A DNA stretch of 64,000 bases from Thermohalobaculum sp963822985 (GCA_963822985.1 CAWGJU010000014.1:1-64000), one strand, 5' to 3'. Shown: positions 19,273 to 29,171, counted from the first letter of the stretch. The notes: generated from the letters alone by a model not told the origin. A program made the numbers and translations.

Positions 19273-20316
19273 TCAGCCTGTCCAGTCGGTCCCCACATGC
19301 GCGAGGCAGTCGCCCCGCTCGACGGCCACGATGGGCCGCTTGCAGAACGCGACGCCGCTTCGCCCGAAAAACACTTCCCGCGGCGGCGCGTCCGGATCGT
19401 CGATCTGGTGGATCCAGCCGCAAAGGTCGCCGGCCTCGACCTCGTCGCCGAGATCGAAGGCCGGCTCGAACGCACCCCTGGTCGGCGCGTGCACGTAATA
19501 GTCCGGCCCGCCGACCGTCAGCAGGCGCGGCTCGGGCGCCGGCTCGGCCAGCGGGTGTCCCTCGAGAACGCCCAGATGGGTAAGGAAGTTGTAGAGCCCG
19601 CGACGGGCGACGTGGAGCGTCGTGCGCGTCACGGTCCCGGCGCCGCCGAGCTCTGTCCCCATAGTGAGCGCGCCGAGGCTTTCGGCCAGCGCCGAGAGGG
19701 TCGGCGACCGGCTGCCGCCTCCGGCCGACGGGCTGCCGCCCTCGACGATGTAGCCGATCGGGGCGCCAAATGCTCTCAGCGCGGCGAGCTTGCGCCCGAA
19801 GTGCGCCTCGTCCCTGCTGCTGCGGCGGATCAGGGCGCTCGGCACGTAGTCGAGCGTCTTGCCGCCCGAGTGCATATCGAGAAGCGCGTCGCACATGGGG
19901 ATGATCGCGTTCGCGAGGTAATAGGCGATCGCCGCCGTGGGGCGGTGGTCGGGCGCGTCGGGCTCTCCGGGAAAGCTGCGGTTGAGGTTGCCGCCGTCGA
20001 TGGGCGAGGTGCGGCTGTGGTTCATCGCCGCCGGCGTGTTGGTGGCGGGAAGGATGATCAGCCGGCCCTGGACGCGCGCCGGGTCGAGTTCGCGGATCAG
20101 GCGAACGAGCGTGATCTGGCCCTCGTACTCGTCGCCATGGTTGCCAGCGCCGAGATAGACCGTGGGGCCGGTCCCGTTCTTGATGACGGCGATCGGGATG
20201 CCGATCCAGCCATAGGCCGAGACGTTGGACGAGTAGGGCAGCCGCAGGTACCCGGTCTGCTTACCGTTCTTTTCGAGATCGACGGGGCAGGTGATGCGGC
20301 TTTGAAGTTCGCTCAT
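19273..20316 (-). CDS. Aspartoacylase/succinylglutamate desuccinylase-family deacylase (DoeB-like)
   Basis: A 347-residue zinc carboxypeptidase-fold deacylase. Zinc ligands His60 and Glu63 lie in GAGNHGDEYEG and His149 in LLDMHSGG; NLNRSFPG matches the AstE/AspA signature. A beta-barrel C-terminal domain follows (GAFEPAFDLGDEVEAGDLCG). The closest known group by motif is N-acetyl-diaminobutyrate deacetylase (DoeB) of ectoine breakdown, but other N-acyl amino acids are possible. It is the last gene of the transporter operon that begins at 28158, so it probably removes an acyl group from the imported substrate. Cytosolic. Confidence 0.85.
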   Translation of the reverse strand: MSELQSRITCPVDLEKNGKQTGYLRLPYSSNVSAYGWIGIPIAVIKNGTGPTVYLGAGNHGDEYEGQITLVRLIRELDPARVQGRLIILPATNTPAAMNHSRTSPIDGGNLNRSFPGEPDAPDHRPTAAIAYYLANAIIPMCDALLDMHSGGKTLDYVPSALIRRSSRDEAHFGRKLAALRAFGAPIGYIVEGGSPSAGGGSRSPTLSALAESLGALTMGTELGGAGTVTRTTLHVARRGLYNFLTHLGVLEGHPLAEPAPEPRLLTVGGPDYYVHAPTRGAFEPAFDLGDEVEAGDLCGWIHQIDDPDAPPREVFFGRSGVAFCKRPIVAVERGDCLAHVGTDWTG

Positions 20317-20338
20317 GGCAGCTTTCTGTTGTTGGCGT

Positions 20339-21356
20339 TCAGGCCGATGCAGGCTCCATTCGCGAGACGGACGGAGGATGGACGAGATGGCAGGCTGCCC
20401 AGTGCTGCGACGCGCCCTGGAGCAGGCGAGGCTCGATCTCCCGGCACACGTCCATGACGTGCGGGCACCGGGTGTGGAACCGGCAGCCGCTCGGCGGATT
20501 GGCGGGGCTCGGGATGTCACCGCGGATGGCCTGCCGGCGGGTCCGCTGCTTGGGGTCGGGCAGCGGGATCGCGCTGAGCAGCGCCTGCGTGTACGGATGC
20601 TGCGGGTTGGCGTAGAGGTCTCGCTTGCTGGCGACCTCCACCATCTTGCCGAGGTACATCACCATCACGCGGTCGCTGATGTGCCGCACCACGCCGAGAT
20701 CGTGGCTGATGAAGAGGTAGGTGAGGCCGAATTCCTCCTGCAGGTCCTTCAGCAAGTTGATGACCTGCGCCTGGATCGACACGTCGAGCGCCGAGACCGG
20801 CTCGTCGCACACCACGAGCTTCGGCCGCACCGCCAGCGCGCGGGCGATGCCGATGCGCTGGCGCTGCCCGCCGGAGAACTCGTGCGGGAAGCGCTCGGCG
20901 TGGTAAGGCGCGAGCCCGACCACCGTGAGAAGCTCGCGCACCTGCTCGCGGCGCGACTGCGCATTGCCGATGTCCAGGATCTCGAGCGGCTCGGCAATGA
21001 TATCCTGCACGCTCATGCGTGGGTTGAGCGAGCCGTAGGGGTCCTGGAAGATGATCTGCATGTCCCGGCGAATGGGGCGCATCTGTGCCGGATCGAGGCC
21101 CTCGATGCGTCTGCCCTCGAACAGGATCCGCCCCTCGGTCGGGTCGATCAGCTTGACCAGCAGGCGGCCGGTGGTGGTCTTGCCGCAGCCGGACTTCGCC
21201 GACGAGGCCGAGGGTCTCGCCCGGCGCGATCGACATGTCGACGCCGTCGACCGCCCGGACCGCGCCCTTGCGGCGGTTGAGGACGCCGCCGCGAACGGGA
21301 AAATGCTTGGTCAGCCCGACCGTCTCGATCAGCGGCGGCGTTGGGGCTCCGCTCAT
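20339..21356 (-). pseudogene. Dipeptide/oligopeptide ABC transporter ATPase, DppF-like; one frameshift
   Basis: A full-length ABC ATPase of about 338 residues once one frameshift is corrected. The start MSGAPTPPLIETVGLTKHF overlaps the previous stop (ATGA). Walker A is broken near 21194: the codons read GLVGE then shift, and removing one base gives ESGCGKTTTGR. Downstream in frame are Walker-region FQDPYGSLNPRMSV, signature FSGGQRQRIGIARAL, VVCDEPVSALDVS and the oligopeptide C-terminal cysteine motif GCRFHTRCPHVMDVC. As written it cannot make an ATPase. Since the rest is conserved and the adjacent ATPase has the same lesion, a consensus error is quite possible. Confidence 0.85.
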
Positions 21357-22355
21357 GCGGCGTCGCTCTTCACCGGCGCATAGCCGGTGAGCCGGATGCA
21401 GGCGGCCTCGTGCCCGGGCGCCGCGCTTATGAGCGGCGGGTCGACGAGAGCGCAGGCGTCCCGGGCGTAGGGACAGCGCGTGCGGAAGCTGCAGCCGGAG
21501 GGCAGCTCGAAGGGGCTCGGGACCGTTCCCGGGATTGCCTGCAGCCGGTCGGCGTCCCCATCCAGGGACGCGATGCTGCCGAGAAGCCCCTCCGTGTAGG
21601 GGTGCTGCGGCGACGCGAAGAGCTGCTCCACCGGTGCCTGCTCGACGACGCGCCCGCAGTACATGACGATGACCCGGTCGACGTACTGGGCAACGACGCC
21701 GAGGTCGTGCGTGATCAGCACGATCGCCATGCCGAACTCCTCGCGCAGGTCGCTGAGGAGCTCCAGGATCTGCGCCTGGATCGTAACGTCGAGCGCGGTG
21801 GTCGGCTCGTCGGCGAGAAGGAGGCGCGGATTGCATGACAGGGCTATGGCGATCATCGCCCGCTGCCGCATCCCTCCCGACAGCTCGTGCGGATATTCGC
21901 CGAGCCGCTGCGCCGGCATGGCGATACCCACGCGGTCGAGCAGCTCGACCGCGCGGTGGCGGGCGGCGCGCCTGCCGATGCGCTCGTGGAAGCGGATCGT
22001 CTCGATGATCTGGTCGCCAATGGGAAAGACCGGGTTCAGCGAGGTCATGGGCTCCTGAAAGATCATGGAGATGTCGGCGCCGCGGATCTGGCGCATGCGC
22101 CGGGACGAGGCCTTCAGGAGATCCTCGCCGCGAAAGATGATCTCGCCCCCGGTGATCCGCCCCGGCGGGTCGGGGATCAGCCGCAGGATCGACAGCGCGG
22201 TCACGCTCTTGCCGCTGCCCGACTTGCCCGACGATCCCGAGGACCTCGCCCTCTCCGAGGTCGAAGCTCATGTCGCGCACCGCGTCGAAGGCGCCCTCCT
22301 CGGCGCGGAAGGTGGTGGTGAGGCCCCGCACACCGAGCAGCGGCGCGCCGCTCAT
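21353..22355 (-). pseudogene. Dipeptide/oligopeptide ABC transporter ATPase, DppD-like; one frameshift
   Basis: The other half of the ATPase pair, about 333 residues after correction. It starts MSGAPLLGVRGLTTTF, overlapping the DppC stop by ATGA. The frame breaks at Walker A near 22223 (GIVGQ then shifted); one base restores SGSGKSVTALSILRLIPD. Intact downstream elements: FQEPMTSLNPVFPIG, signature LSGGMRQRAMIAIAL, LLLADEPTTALDVT, switch His in LITHDLGVV, and the GCSFRTRCPYARDAC tail. The break sits at the same codon as in the neighbouring ATPase, at a GANTC-like site. Confidence 0.85.
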
Positions 22356-23230
22356 TGCTGAACCTTGAGGCGCGGGTCGAGCACATCGCGCAGGCCGTCG
22401 CCCAGGAGATTGAGCCCGAGCACGGTGGCTGCGAGAACGAGGCCCGGGATCAGCGTGATCCACGTCGCCTCGCGGATATACTGCCGCCCTTCGGCGATGA
22501 TGTTGCCCCAGGTGGGGGCGGGCGGCTGCGCGCCGAGCCCGAGAAAGCTCAGCACCGCCTCCGACAGCACCGCATAGGCGAAGATGAAGGTCAGCTGGAC
22601 GATCAGCGGCGCCATGCAGTTCGGCAGCACGTGCCGACGGATGATGCGCCAGTCGCCCGCGCCGCATGCTCTTGCGGCCTGCACATACTCCATCTCGCGC
22701 GCCACGAGGACGGAGGCGCGGACCACGCGCGCCGTCCGCGGCGTATAGACGGCCGCAAGCGCGACCACCGCGTTGACCGAGCTCGGCCCCAGCGCCGCCG
22801 TGATGCCGATGGCGAGCAGGATCACCGGGAACGCCATGAAGGCGTCGGCGATGCGCATGAGGATGTTGTCGAGGCCGCGGAAATAGCCGGCGAGCGCGCC
22901 GACCAGCGTGCCGAAGACGGCGTTGAGGATGACCACGCCGAGGCCGATCATCAAGGAGAGCCGGGCGCCGTAGAGGACGCGCGCCCACTGGCTGCGGCCG
23001 AAATTGTCCGTGCCGAAGAGGTGCTCGAAGCTCGGCGGCTCGAAGCGGCTGCGGACCGACATCTTGACCGGGTCGGCCGTGGTGAGAAGGTCGGCAAAAA
23101 CCGCGCCGAAGCTCACCAGCGCCACGAGGATGCCGCCGGTGACGAAGAGCTTGTGCCGGAGAAGGCGGCGGAGGATTCCGCTCCTGCGCGGTCGCGCCGC
23201 CGCGCCCGCCGCCGCGTCAGTCGCGGCCAT
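22352..23230 (-). CDS. Peptide ABC transporter permease, DppC-like
   Basis: A 292-residue inner-membrane permease with an N-terminal cytosolic tail, six predicted membrane helices and the OppC_N plus BPD_transp_1 layout. FGTDNFGRSQWARVLYGARLSL is the typical DppC periplasmic motif (first part seen near residue 70), and the EAA loop lies around ARACGAGDWRIIRRHVLPN. It ends LGLNLLGDGLRDVLDPRLK. It overlaps the upstream DppB by 14 bases and the downstream ATPase by ATGA. Partner of DppB in the import channel for peptide or opine-like substrates. Confidence 0.92.
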   Translation of the reverse strand: MAATDAAAGAAARPRRSGILRRLLRHKLFVTGGILVALVSFGAVFADLLTTADPVKMSVRSRFEPPSFEHLFGTDNFGRSQWARVLYGARLSLMIGLGVVILNAVFGTLVGALAGYFRGLDNILMRIADAFMAFPVILLAIGITAALGPSSVNAVVALAAVYTPRTARVVRASVLVAREMEYVQAARACGAGDWRIIRRHVLPNCMAPLIVQLTFIFAYAVLSEAVLSFLGLGAQPPAPTWGNIIAEGRQYIREATWITLIPGLVLAATVLGLNLLGDGLRDVLDPRLKVQQ

Positions 23231-24167
23231 AGCGGACCCTCGGGTCGAAATAGGCGTAGAGGACGTCGATGAGGAGATTGAGGAGCAGGAGCATCGTCGC
23301 GACGAGGAGGAGACCGCCCTGGATCACGGGGTAGTCGCGCCGAAGGATCGCCGAGCCGAGCAGGGAGCCGACGCCTGGAATGGTGAAGATGGTCTCGATC
23401 ACCACCGAGCCCGAGAGAAGCACGCTGAAGATGATGCCGATGACCGTCACGACCGGGATCATGACGTTCTTGAGCGCGTGCTTGCCCACGACGACGTGCT
23501 CGGGCAAGCCCTTGGCCCGCGCGGTGCGGATGTAGTCCTGCCTCAGCACCTCGAGCATGGTCGAGCGGGTGATGCGGGCGAGCAGGCCCATCTGCAGCAT
23601 GGCAAGAGACAGCGCCGGCAGCGTGGCCGATAACAGCCAGCCGACGAAATCCTCCTGGTAGTCCACATAGCCGGCCGTCGGCAGCCAGCCGAGCTCGACG
23701 GCGAAGATCACGATCAGGATGAGGGCGAGCCAGAAGTTCGGCAGGCTGACGCCGACGAGGGCGAGCGTCATGACGGCTTGGTCGACCCAGGTGTTCTGGC
23801 GCAGCGCGGCAACGATTCCCATGATGATGCCGAAGATCAGCGTCAGCACCAGCGCATAGAGCGCGATCGAGAGCGAGACCGGGAGCCGCTCGAGCGTGAC
23901 TTCGATGACGTCGCGGCCGAGCAGCAGCGAGGTCCCGAGATCGCCCTGCAGGAGGTTGGCATACCAGCTCAGGAGCTGGACGTGGAACGGCTCGTTCAGC
24001 CCCAGCTGCTCGCGGATCAGCTCGACCTCGGCCGGGGAGGCGCCGGTCCCGGCGATCACCATCGCGGGATCGCCGGGCACGAGCTGCATCAGCGAGAAAG
24101 AGATCAGCGAGACAACGAACAGGACCGGGATGGAGTAGAGCAGCCGTCGGATGATGTAAGCGATCAT
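23217..24167 (-). CDS. Peptide ABC transporter permease, DppB-like
   Basis: A 316-residue permease with six membrane helices. The start IAYIIRRLLYSIPVLFVVS and LVPGDPAMVIAGTGAS are canonical DppB. The EAA loop DYIRTARAKGLPEHVVVGKH contacts the ATPase, and the protein ends LIDVLYAYFDPRVRYG. It lies 65 bases downstream of the binding-protein gene with a hairpin in the gap, and overlaps DppC by 14 bases. Confidence 0.92.
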   Translation of the reverse strand: MIAYIIRRLLYSIPVLFVVSLISFSLMQLVPGDPAMVIAGTGASPAEVELIREQLGLNEPFHVQLLSWYANLLQGDLGTSLLLGRDVIEVTLERLPVSLSIALYALVLTLIFGIIMGIVAALRQNTWVDQAVMTLALVGVSLPNFWLALILIVIFAVELGWLPTAGYVDYQEDFVGWLLSATLPALSLAMLQMGLLARITRSTMLEVLRQDYIRTARAKGLPEHVVVGKHALKNVMIPVVTVIGIIFSVLLSGSVVIETIFTIPGVGSLLGSAILRRDYPVIQGGLLLVATMLLLLNLLIDVLYAYFDPRVRYGRD

Positions 24168-24205
24168 CGCTCAGATACGACTGCCCGGGTGGCGGTCATG
24201 CCGAT

Positions 24206-24225
24206 GCTCTCGCTGACACGAGAGC
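24206..24225. promoter_or_regulatory. Hairpin in the gap between binding-protein and permease genes
   Basis: A perfect 7-bp stem (GCTCTCG / CGAGAGC) with a 6-base loop, 6 bases past the stop of the minus-strand binding-protein gene and about 40 bases before the permease start. There is no T-run. Such hairpins commonly protect upstream message or attenuate, giving more binding protein than permease. The third transporter operon has a longer hairpin at the same place. Confidence 0.55.
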
Positions 24226-24231
24226 TCTCGC

Positions 24232-25827
24232 TCACCCCTCGGGCTCCATCCAGACGTTGTACATCCGCGGGATGCGGAAGGGGACGAAGTTGTGGACGTT
24301 GGAGCGCACGGCCTGGTTCTTCGTCAGCCAGCCGAACGGCAGGGCGAGTCCGTTCTCCATGACGATCTCCTGGGCCCGCGCGAAGGCCGCCGCCCGCTCC
24401 TCGAGCGTCGGGCCGTTCATCATGGTGCCATATGCCTCGTTGAACGCCTCGTCCATGTGCGCAGCGGGATCGGACATCGCGTAGATCGGCTGCGGTGGAG
24501 CGATGAACTTGAAGACCGCGAGGTAGCCGAGCGAGGTGTTGGTGCCCCAGCCGGTGAAGTGATAGTTCCACGCGTCCGGGCTGGTGTTCCGGGTGGCAAG
24601 CGTCGCCGGCCAGTCCTGTACCTCGACCCGGACGTTCATGCCGATGTCCTGGAGCTGCTCGGCCATGACCAGCGCCGCGTTGTACATGGTGCTGTAGTCG
24701 CGATTGGTTAGAAGGACGAGCTCCTCGCCAGCGTAGCCGGCCTCCTCGAGAAGGGCCTTGGCCTTCTCCGGATCGTTCACGTTGAAGTACTCTGCACCGG
24801 CGTCCGAGTAGACCTTCCGGTCCTGCGTCTGAAAGCCGAAGTTGGTGTTGTAGGCGCCGTCGGTGGCGACCAGCATGATCTCGTCCATGTCGAGGGCCGT
24901 CGCGATCGCCTGGCGCACCAGCTTCTTGTCCGTCGGCGCCTTCTCGAAGTTCGGCGTCGCGACATGGATCCAGAAGTTCTCATAGGGAACGATCTTGATG
25001 TCGTCGTTTGTGGCGAGGCGCTCGACGCTCGCCTGAGGCACGTCCTCCACGGCGTCGAGTTCGCCGGTTTCGAGGCCCGCCACGCGCGCGCCAGGCTCGG
25101 TGACGATCCGGAAGGTCACCGTGTCGAGGCAAGCGACCTTGTAGCCCCCGAAGCCGGTCCGCTCGTCGAAGGCCTCGTTCGGCTTGTAGTCCTCGAAGCG
25201 CTTCAGCTTGACGTGGCTGTCTGCGATGAACTCGACGAGCTGGAACGGCCCGGTGCCGACCGCCTCGAGCTTCAGGGGATCGGCACCCGCGTTCTCCTCG
25301 GGGATGATGACAATCGGCACGCTGAACGAGCTCAGATCCTCGAGGAACGTCGGCTGCGCCGTTTTCATTTGGATGACGAAGGTGAGGTCGTCCGGCGTCT
25401 CCCATCCCTCCACATTCGATAGGATTCCGCGCTCGATGCCGATCTTGTTGTAGCGGTCGAACGAGGCTGCGACGTCGGCCGAGGTCATGTCGCTGCCGTC
25501 GTGGAAGGTGATGCCGTCGCGCAGCTTGAAGGTGTAGGTCAGGCCGTCATCGGACGTCTCGACAGTCTCGGCAAGCTCCGGGATCGGATTGTTCGTCTCG
25601 TCGCGAGTCATCAGCGACTCGTAGATGTGCATCGCGACATTGCGGGTGGAGATGGTCGAGCTCGCATGCATGTCGAGGCTGTTGACCTTCGCCTCCTGCC
25701 CGAAGACGAGGTCGCCGCCGCTCTGCGGGCACGTCCATTTCTCCGCGAGGGCGGGGCCGGTCGTGGCAAGAAGACCCGCCATGCCCAACCCCACGAGCCG
25801 GGCCTGCCGCGTGTTGCGTGAGTTCAT
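24232..25827 (-). CDS. Peptide/opine ABC transporter substrate-binding protein (SBP_bac_5)
   Basis: A 531-residue periplasmic binding protein of cluster C. It has an Ala-X-Ala type signal peptide (GMAGLLATTGPALA, cut near residue 28). The family core is clear: LAETVETSDDGLTYTFKLRD with GITFHDGSDMTSADV, then GTGPFQLVEF and KKLVRQAIATALD. Mature Cys residues (WTCPQSGG, VACLDTV) may form a disulfide. A strong AGGGGAG site precedes the ATG at 25827; an ATG 42 bases upstream is unlikely. It is the third gene of the operon starting at 28158. The ligand is unknown; the downstream deacylase hints at an N-acylated amino compound. Confidence 0.92.
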   Translation of the reverse strand: MNSRNTRQARLVGLGMAGLLATTGPALAEKWTCPQSGGDLVFGQEAKVNSLDMHASSTISTRNVAMHIYESLMTRDETNNPIPELAETVETSDDGLTYTFKLRDGITFHDGSDMTSADVAASFDRYNKIGIERGILSNVEGWETPDDLTFVIQMKTAQPTFLEDLSSFSVPIVIIPEENAGADPLKLEAVGTGPFQLVEFIADSHVKLKRFEDYKPNEAFDERTGFGGYKVACLDTVTFRIVTEPGARVAGLETGELDAVEDVPQASVERLATNDDIKIVPYENFWIHVATPNFEKAPTDKKLVRQAIATALDMDEIMLVATDGAYNTNFGFQTQDRKVYSDAGAEYFNVNDPEKAKALLEEAGYAGEELVLLTNRDYSTMYNAALVMAEQLQDIGMNVRVEVQDWPATLATRNTSPDAWNYHFTGWGTNTSLGYLAVFKFIAPPQPIYAMSDPAAHMDEAFNEAYGTMMNGPTLEERAAAFARAQEIVMENGLALPFGWLTKNQAVRSNVHNFVPFRIPRMYNVWMEPEG

Positions 25828-25978
25828 CGATCTCCCCTCCATCGGCTGATCTGAACGTCGTCCGTGCACTGTTCACGCGCGAACGAAGTTTGACAAGACA
25901 GCAGAGCCCCCGCCGGCATCCAGGCCGGCACGCGGAGCATGAGTGTCCGGCCTTGTTGCGGCTTGATCAGCGCCCGGC

Positions 25979-27043
25979 TTAAGAATGCGACGCGGCCAAT
26001 CCCGGGCCACTGGCGGTCGATGCGGACCGCAGGACCCGCGCCACGGCTTCGGTCTCTTCTGGCGTGGTCGAGAAAGCCGTCACCATGCGGATCTCGCCGC
26101 TTCCGCGGTCGACGAAGCCGACGCCGGCGGTGCGCAGCGCAGCGTGCATCCGCTCGTCGAGCCGCAGGAAAATCTCGTTGATCTCCACCGGATGCAGAAC
26201 CTCGACCCCCTTGATCTGCCCGATCGCCCCGGAAAGACGGGCGGCCATTCTGTTGGCGTGGCCTGCGAGGCGGAGCCAGAGCCCGTCCTCCAGATATGCC
26301 TCGAGCTGTGCGGAGACGAAGCGCATCTTCGACAGGACCTGTCCGGCCTTGCGCGCGCGGTAGCGCAGGGCCTCCGAAATCGCGCTGTCGAACACGACCA
26401 CCGCCTCGGCGGCGAGCGCGCCGTTCTTGGTCGCGCCGAAGGACAGGACGTCAATCCCGCGACGCCAGGTCAGCTCGGCCGGCGAGCAGCCCAGCGCCGC
26501 GACCGAGTTGGCAAAGCGCGCGCCGTCCATGTGGACGCGCATGCCATGCTCGCGGGCGATCCCGGCCAGCTCGGCGATCTCGTCCAGGGAGTACAGGGTG
26601 CCCCGCTCGGTCCCCTGCGTAAGCGAGAGGACCTTCGGCGGCGCCACCGAGGTGCCCGCGCCGGCGACCCCCGCGAGGTATTCGCGCAGTGCCTCCGGCC
26701 GGAGACGGCCGTCGCAGTGGCCGAGCGACACGATCTTGGCCCCGCCGGTGAACATCTCGCCGGCGCCGCACTCGCTGCCGTGGATGTGGGCGACCTCGCT
26801 GCAGCAGACGGCTCCCCAGGCGGGGACCAGGAGCGAGAGCGCCAGCGCGTTGGTCGCCGTCCCCGTCAGCGTCGGTTGCACGAAGCACGCGCATTCGAAG
26901 ACTTCGCCGAAGCGTTTCTGCAGCCGGGCGGTCCATTCGTCCGCGCCGTAGCTCAGAGCGGTTCCCGCGGCGGCCTTTGCGACCGCCTCCAGGATCTGAG
27001 GCGCCGCGCCGGCGACGTTGTCGCTGCGAAGATCGACCGTCAC
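25979..27043 (-). CDS. Low-specificity threonine aldolase / beta-eliminating lyase
   Basis: A 354-residue PLP enzyme. The start is a GTG at 27043 overlapping the previous stop (GTGA), giving VTVDLRSDNVAG, a standard N-terminus for the LtaE family. Asp173 (VHMDGARFANS) binds PLP and Lys206 (SFGATKNGAL) is the Schiff-base lysine; HIHGSECGAGE carries the stacking His. It would cleave a beta-hydroxy amino acid to glycine and an aldehyde, or act as a related lyase. Its place ahead of the binding-protein gene in the same operon suggests it processes the imported compound. Cytosolic. Confidence 0.9.
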   Translation of the reverse strand: MTVDLRSDNVAGAAPQILEAVAKAAAGTALSYGADEWTARLQKRFGEVFECACFVQPTLTGTATNALALSLLVPAWGAVCCSEVAHIHGSECGAGEMFTGGAKIVSLGHCDGRLRPEALREYLAGVAGAGTSVAPPKVLSLTQGTERGTLYSLDEIAELAGIAREHGMRVHMDGARFANSVAALGCSPAELTWRRGIDVLSFGATKNGALAAEAVVVFDSAISEALRYRARKAGQVLSKMRFVSAQLEAYLEDGLWLRLAGHANRMAARLSGAIGQIKGVEVLHPVEINEIFLRLDERMHAALRTAGVGFVDRGSGEIRMVTAFSTTPEETEAVARVLRSASTASGPGLAASHS

Positions 27044-28158
27044 GCGTTCACCCGATAGCGCTCGATGGCCTCTTCGTTGAGCTCGACGCCAAGGCCCGGG
27101 GCGTCGGGCATCGCCACCAGGCCGTCGACCGGCCGGAACGGCACCGTGGCGAGCTCGCGGCGCAGCGGATTGTCCGTGGCGTTGAACTCGAGGAACGGCG
27201 CGTCGCGCGCCACCGCGAGCACATGCATCGTGGCGGCAATCAGGATGTCCGCCGACCAGCAGTGCGGGATGACCCGCACGCCGCGTGCCTCCGCATGGGC
27301 AAGGATGCGCAGCGTCTCGGTGATGCCGCCGACGCGCGCCACGTCCGGCTGGATGATCCGCAGCCCGCCGCGATCCATGAGGTCGATATAGGGCCGCAGC
27401 ATCGTCTCCTTCTCGCCGGTGGCGATGGGGGTCGGCGACACCGCCGTCAGCCGCGCGAAGCCATCGAGATCGTCGGGGTCGAGCGGCTCCTCGAGGAAGT
27501 AGACTCCGTGGTCGGCGAGGCCGCGGCCAAGATAGATGGTGTCCTCCAGCGGCGCGGCGAAGCCGAGGTCGATCATGATGTCGACATCGTCGCCCACTTC
27601 GCGGCGCAGCCCGGCGACCGTCTGGACCGTCTGGCGCACGTCTCCGCCCAGCCCGCCCCAGCCGAACTTCATCGCGCGGAAGCCGCTCTCCACGTGCTTC
27701 TGCGCCAGCTCTCTCAGCGCGCCGGGGTCGCCGGGATCGAGGTCGCTGGCATAGGCGGGCACCGCGGTCCGGCGGGCGCCGCCGAGGAGGCGCCAAACGG
27801 GCTGGCCGATCGACTTGCCGAGTATGTCCCAGAGCGCGATGTCGATGCCGGACAGGACGTGGATGCCGAGGCCGCGCCGGCCGTAGCTCTGGGTCTTCCG
27901 GTAGAGCTTGTCCCAGAGGCGGTTGATGTCGCGCGGATCCTCCCCGACGAGGAGCCGGCCCATGCCGGACGCCGAGACCGACATCAGCGGCGCCTCGATC
28001 ACGGCCTTCGCCGCGGGCGCATTAGTATGCACCTCGCCAAGGCCGGTGATGCCTTGATCGGTATGGATCTTGATAACCAGAAGGTCCTGGCAGCCGTCGC
28101 CGATCGACCGGATCTCGGGCAGGCTGAGGAGGATGGTCTCGACGTCGGTGATTTGCAT
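27040..28158 (-). CDS. Enolase-superfamily enzyme, mandelate racemase/muconate lactonizing group
   Basis: A 372-residue enolase-superfamily protein. The N-terminal capping domain begins MQITDVETILLSLPEIRS. In the barrel, Lys164 (RAMKFGWGG) is the base, Asp197 (IMIDLGF), Glu223 (FLEEPLDP) and Glu249 (ATGEKE) bind Mg2+, and His299 (VIPHCW) is on the other face, a layout like galactonate/fuconate dehydratases or dipeptide/N-acyl amino acid racemases. It is the first gene of the eight-gene minus-strand unit, coupled to the aldolase by GTGA, and divergent from the dehydrogenase at 28225 across 66 bases. Exact substrate not deducible. Confidence 0.9.
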   Translation of the reverse strand: MQITDVETILLSLPEIRSIGDGCQDLLVIKIHTDQGITGLGEVHTNAPAAKAVIEAPLMSVSASGMGRLLVGEDPRDINRLWDKLYRKTQSYGRRGLGIHVLSGIDIALWDILGKSIGQPVWRLLGGARRTAVPAYASDLDPGDPGALRELAQKHVESGFRAMKFGWGGLGGDVRQTVQTVAGLRREVGDDVDIMIDLGFAAPLEDTIYLGRGLADHGVYFLEEPLDPDDLDGFARLTAVSPTPIATGEKETMLRPYIDLMDRGGLRIIQPDVARVGGITETLRILAHAEARGVRVIPHCWSADILIAATMHVLAVARDAPFLEFNATDNPLRRELATVPFRPVDGLVAMPDAPGLGVELNEEAIERYRVNA

Positions 28159-28224
28159 CAGGTTCTTGATCAGTTGGGGACGGCGGTTTTGGCGACGAAC
28201 GGATGACGATCAGGAGAACGCACG

Positions 28225-29165
28225 ATGGATGAGGTTCTGGTTTCGGGTAGGACGACATCTGAGCACTGGATGGACCGTCTTGGCGAGCACTTTTCGCTGC
28301 ACCGCATCGGCGCGGACGGCGATCCCGAGCCCGTTCTGTCGCGCACCGGTCCGACGTTCCGGGTGCTGGTGAGCGGCGGCGGCTTCAGGATCGGCGCAGG
28401 CCTCCTCGAGAGGCTGCCGAACCTCAGACTCATTGTCGTGACGGGAGCGGGCTTCGACCAGATCAACCTCGCGGCCGCCCGCGCGCGGGATCGGCGTGTG
28501 CAACGCGCCCGGCGCGACCGATGCATGCGTGGCCGACATGGCGATCGGGCTCTACCTCGCGGTCTGTCGGGAGATCGTCGCGAACGACCGCTTCGTGCGC
28601 AGCGGGGCGTGGCTCGCACGGCGGCCGCGGCTGACGCGCCGCGCCAGCGGCAGGACGGCGGGGATCTGGGCGCTCGGCGGGATCGGCCGCGCGATTGCCG
28701 CGCGCGCCACGGCCTTCTCTATGGAGGTGCACTACTGCACGCGGCGCCCGCGGACGGACGTCTCCTATCGCCATCATGCGCGGCTCGTCGATCTCGCAGC
28801 TGCCGTCGACGTCCTGTTCTGCGCCGTGCCGGCGACGCCCGAAACGATCGGGGCCGTCGACCGCGGCGTCCTGGAACGGCTCGGCCCTTCGGGGATCCTC
28901 GTCAACGTCGCCCGCGGGAGGCTCGCCGACGAGCCTGCGCTCGTCGATGCCCTCCGATCCGGGACGATCGCCGGCGCGGGCTTCGACGTCTTCGCCGACG
29001 AGCCGCGCGTTCCGGCCGAGCTCGCCACGGCCGAGAACGTCGTGCTGAGCTCGCATTCGGCGGGCTCGACTCTACGAGACGTGGGACGATGTCATCTCCA
29101 CCGTGCGCGCCAATCTCGACCTCTTCTTTCGCGAGGGCCGGTTCCTGACACCCGTCTCGGGCTGA
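28225..29165 (+). pseudogene. D-2-hydroxyacid dehydrogenase, two frameshifts
   Basis: Three frames combine into a complete NAD(P)-dependent D-isomer 2-hydroxyacid dehydrogenase of about 312 residues. The N-terminal catalytic part ends VVTGAGFDQINLAAARA. The frame changes near 28487, then VCNAPGATDACVADMAIGL, TAGIWALGGIGRAIAARA (Rossmann GxGGIG), ILVNVARGRLADEPALVDAL with the catalytic Arg, GAGFDVFADEP, and LSSHSAG with the catalytic His. A second change near 29073 (STYETWDDV restored) reaches the stop at 29163-29165. No block is missing. It is divergent from the enolase-family gene and convergent with the aminotransferase. Confidence 0.85.
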
Positions 29166-29171
29166 GGCCGT

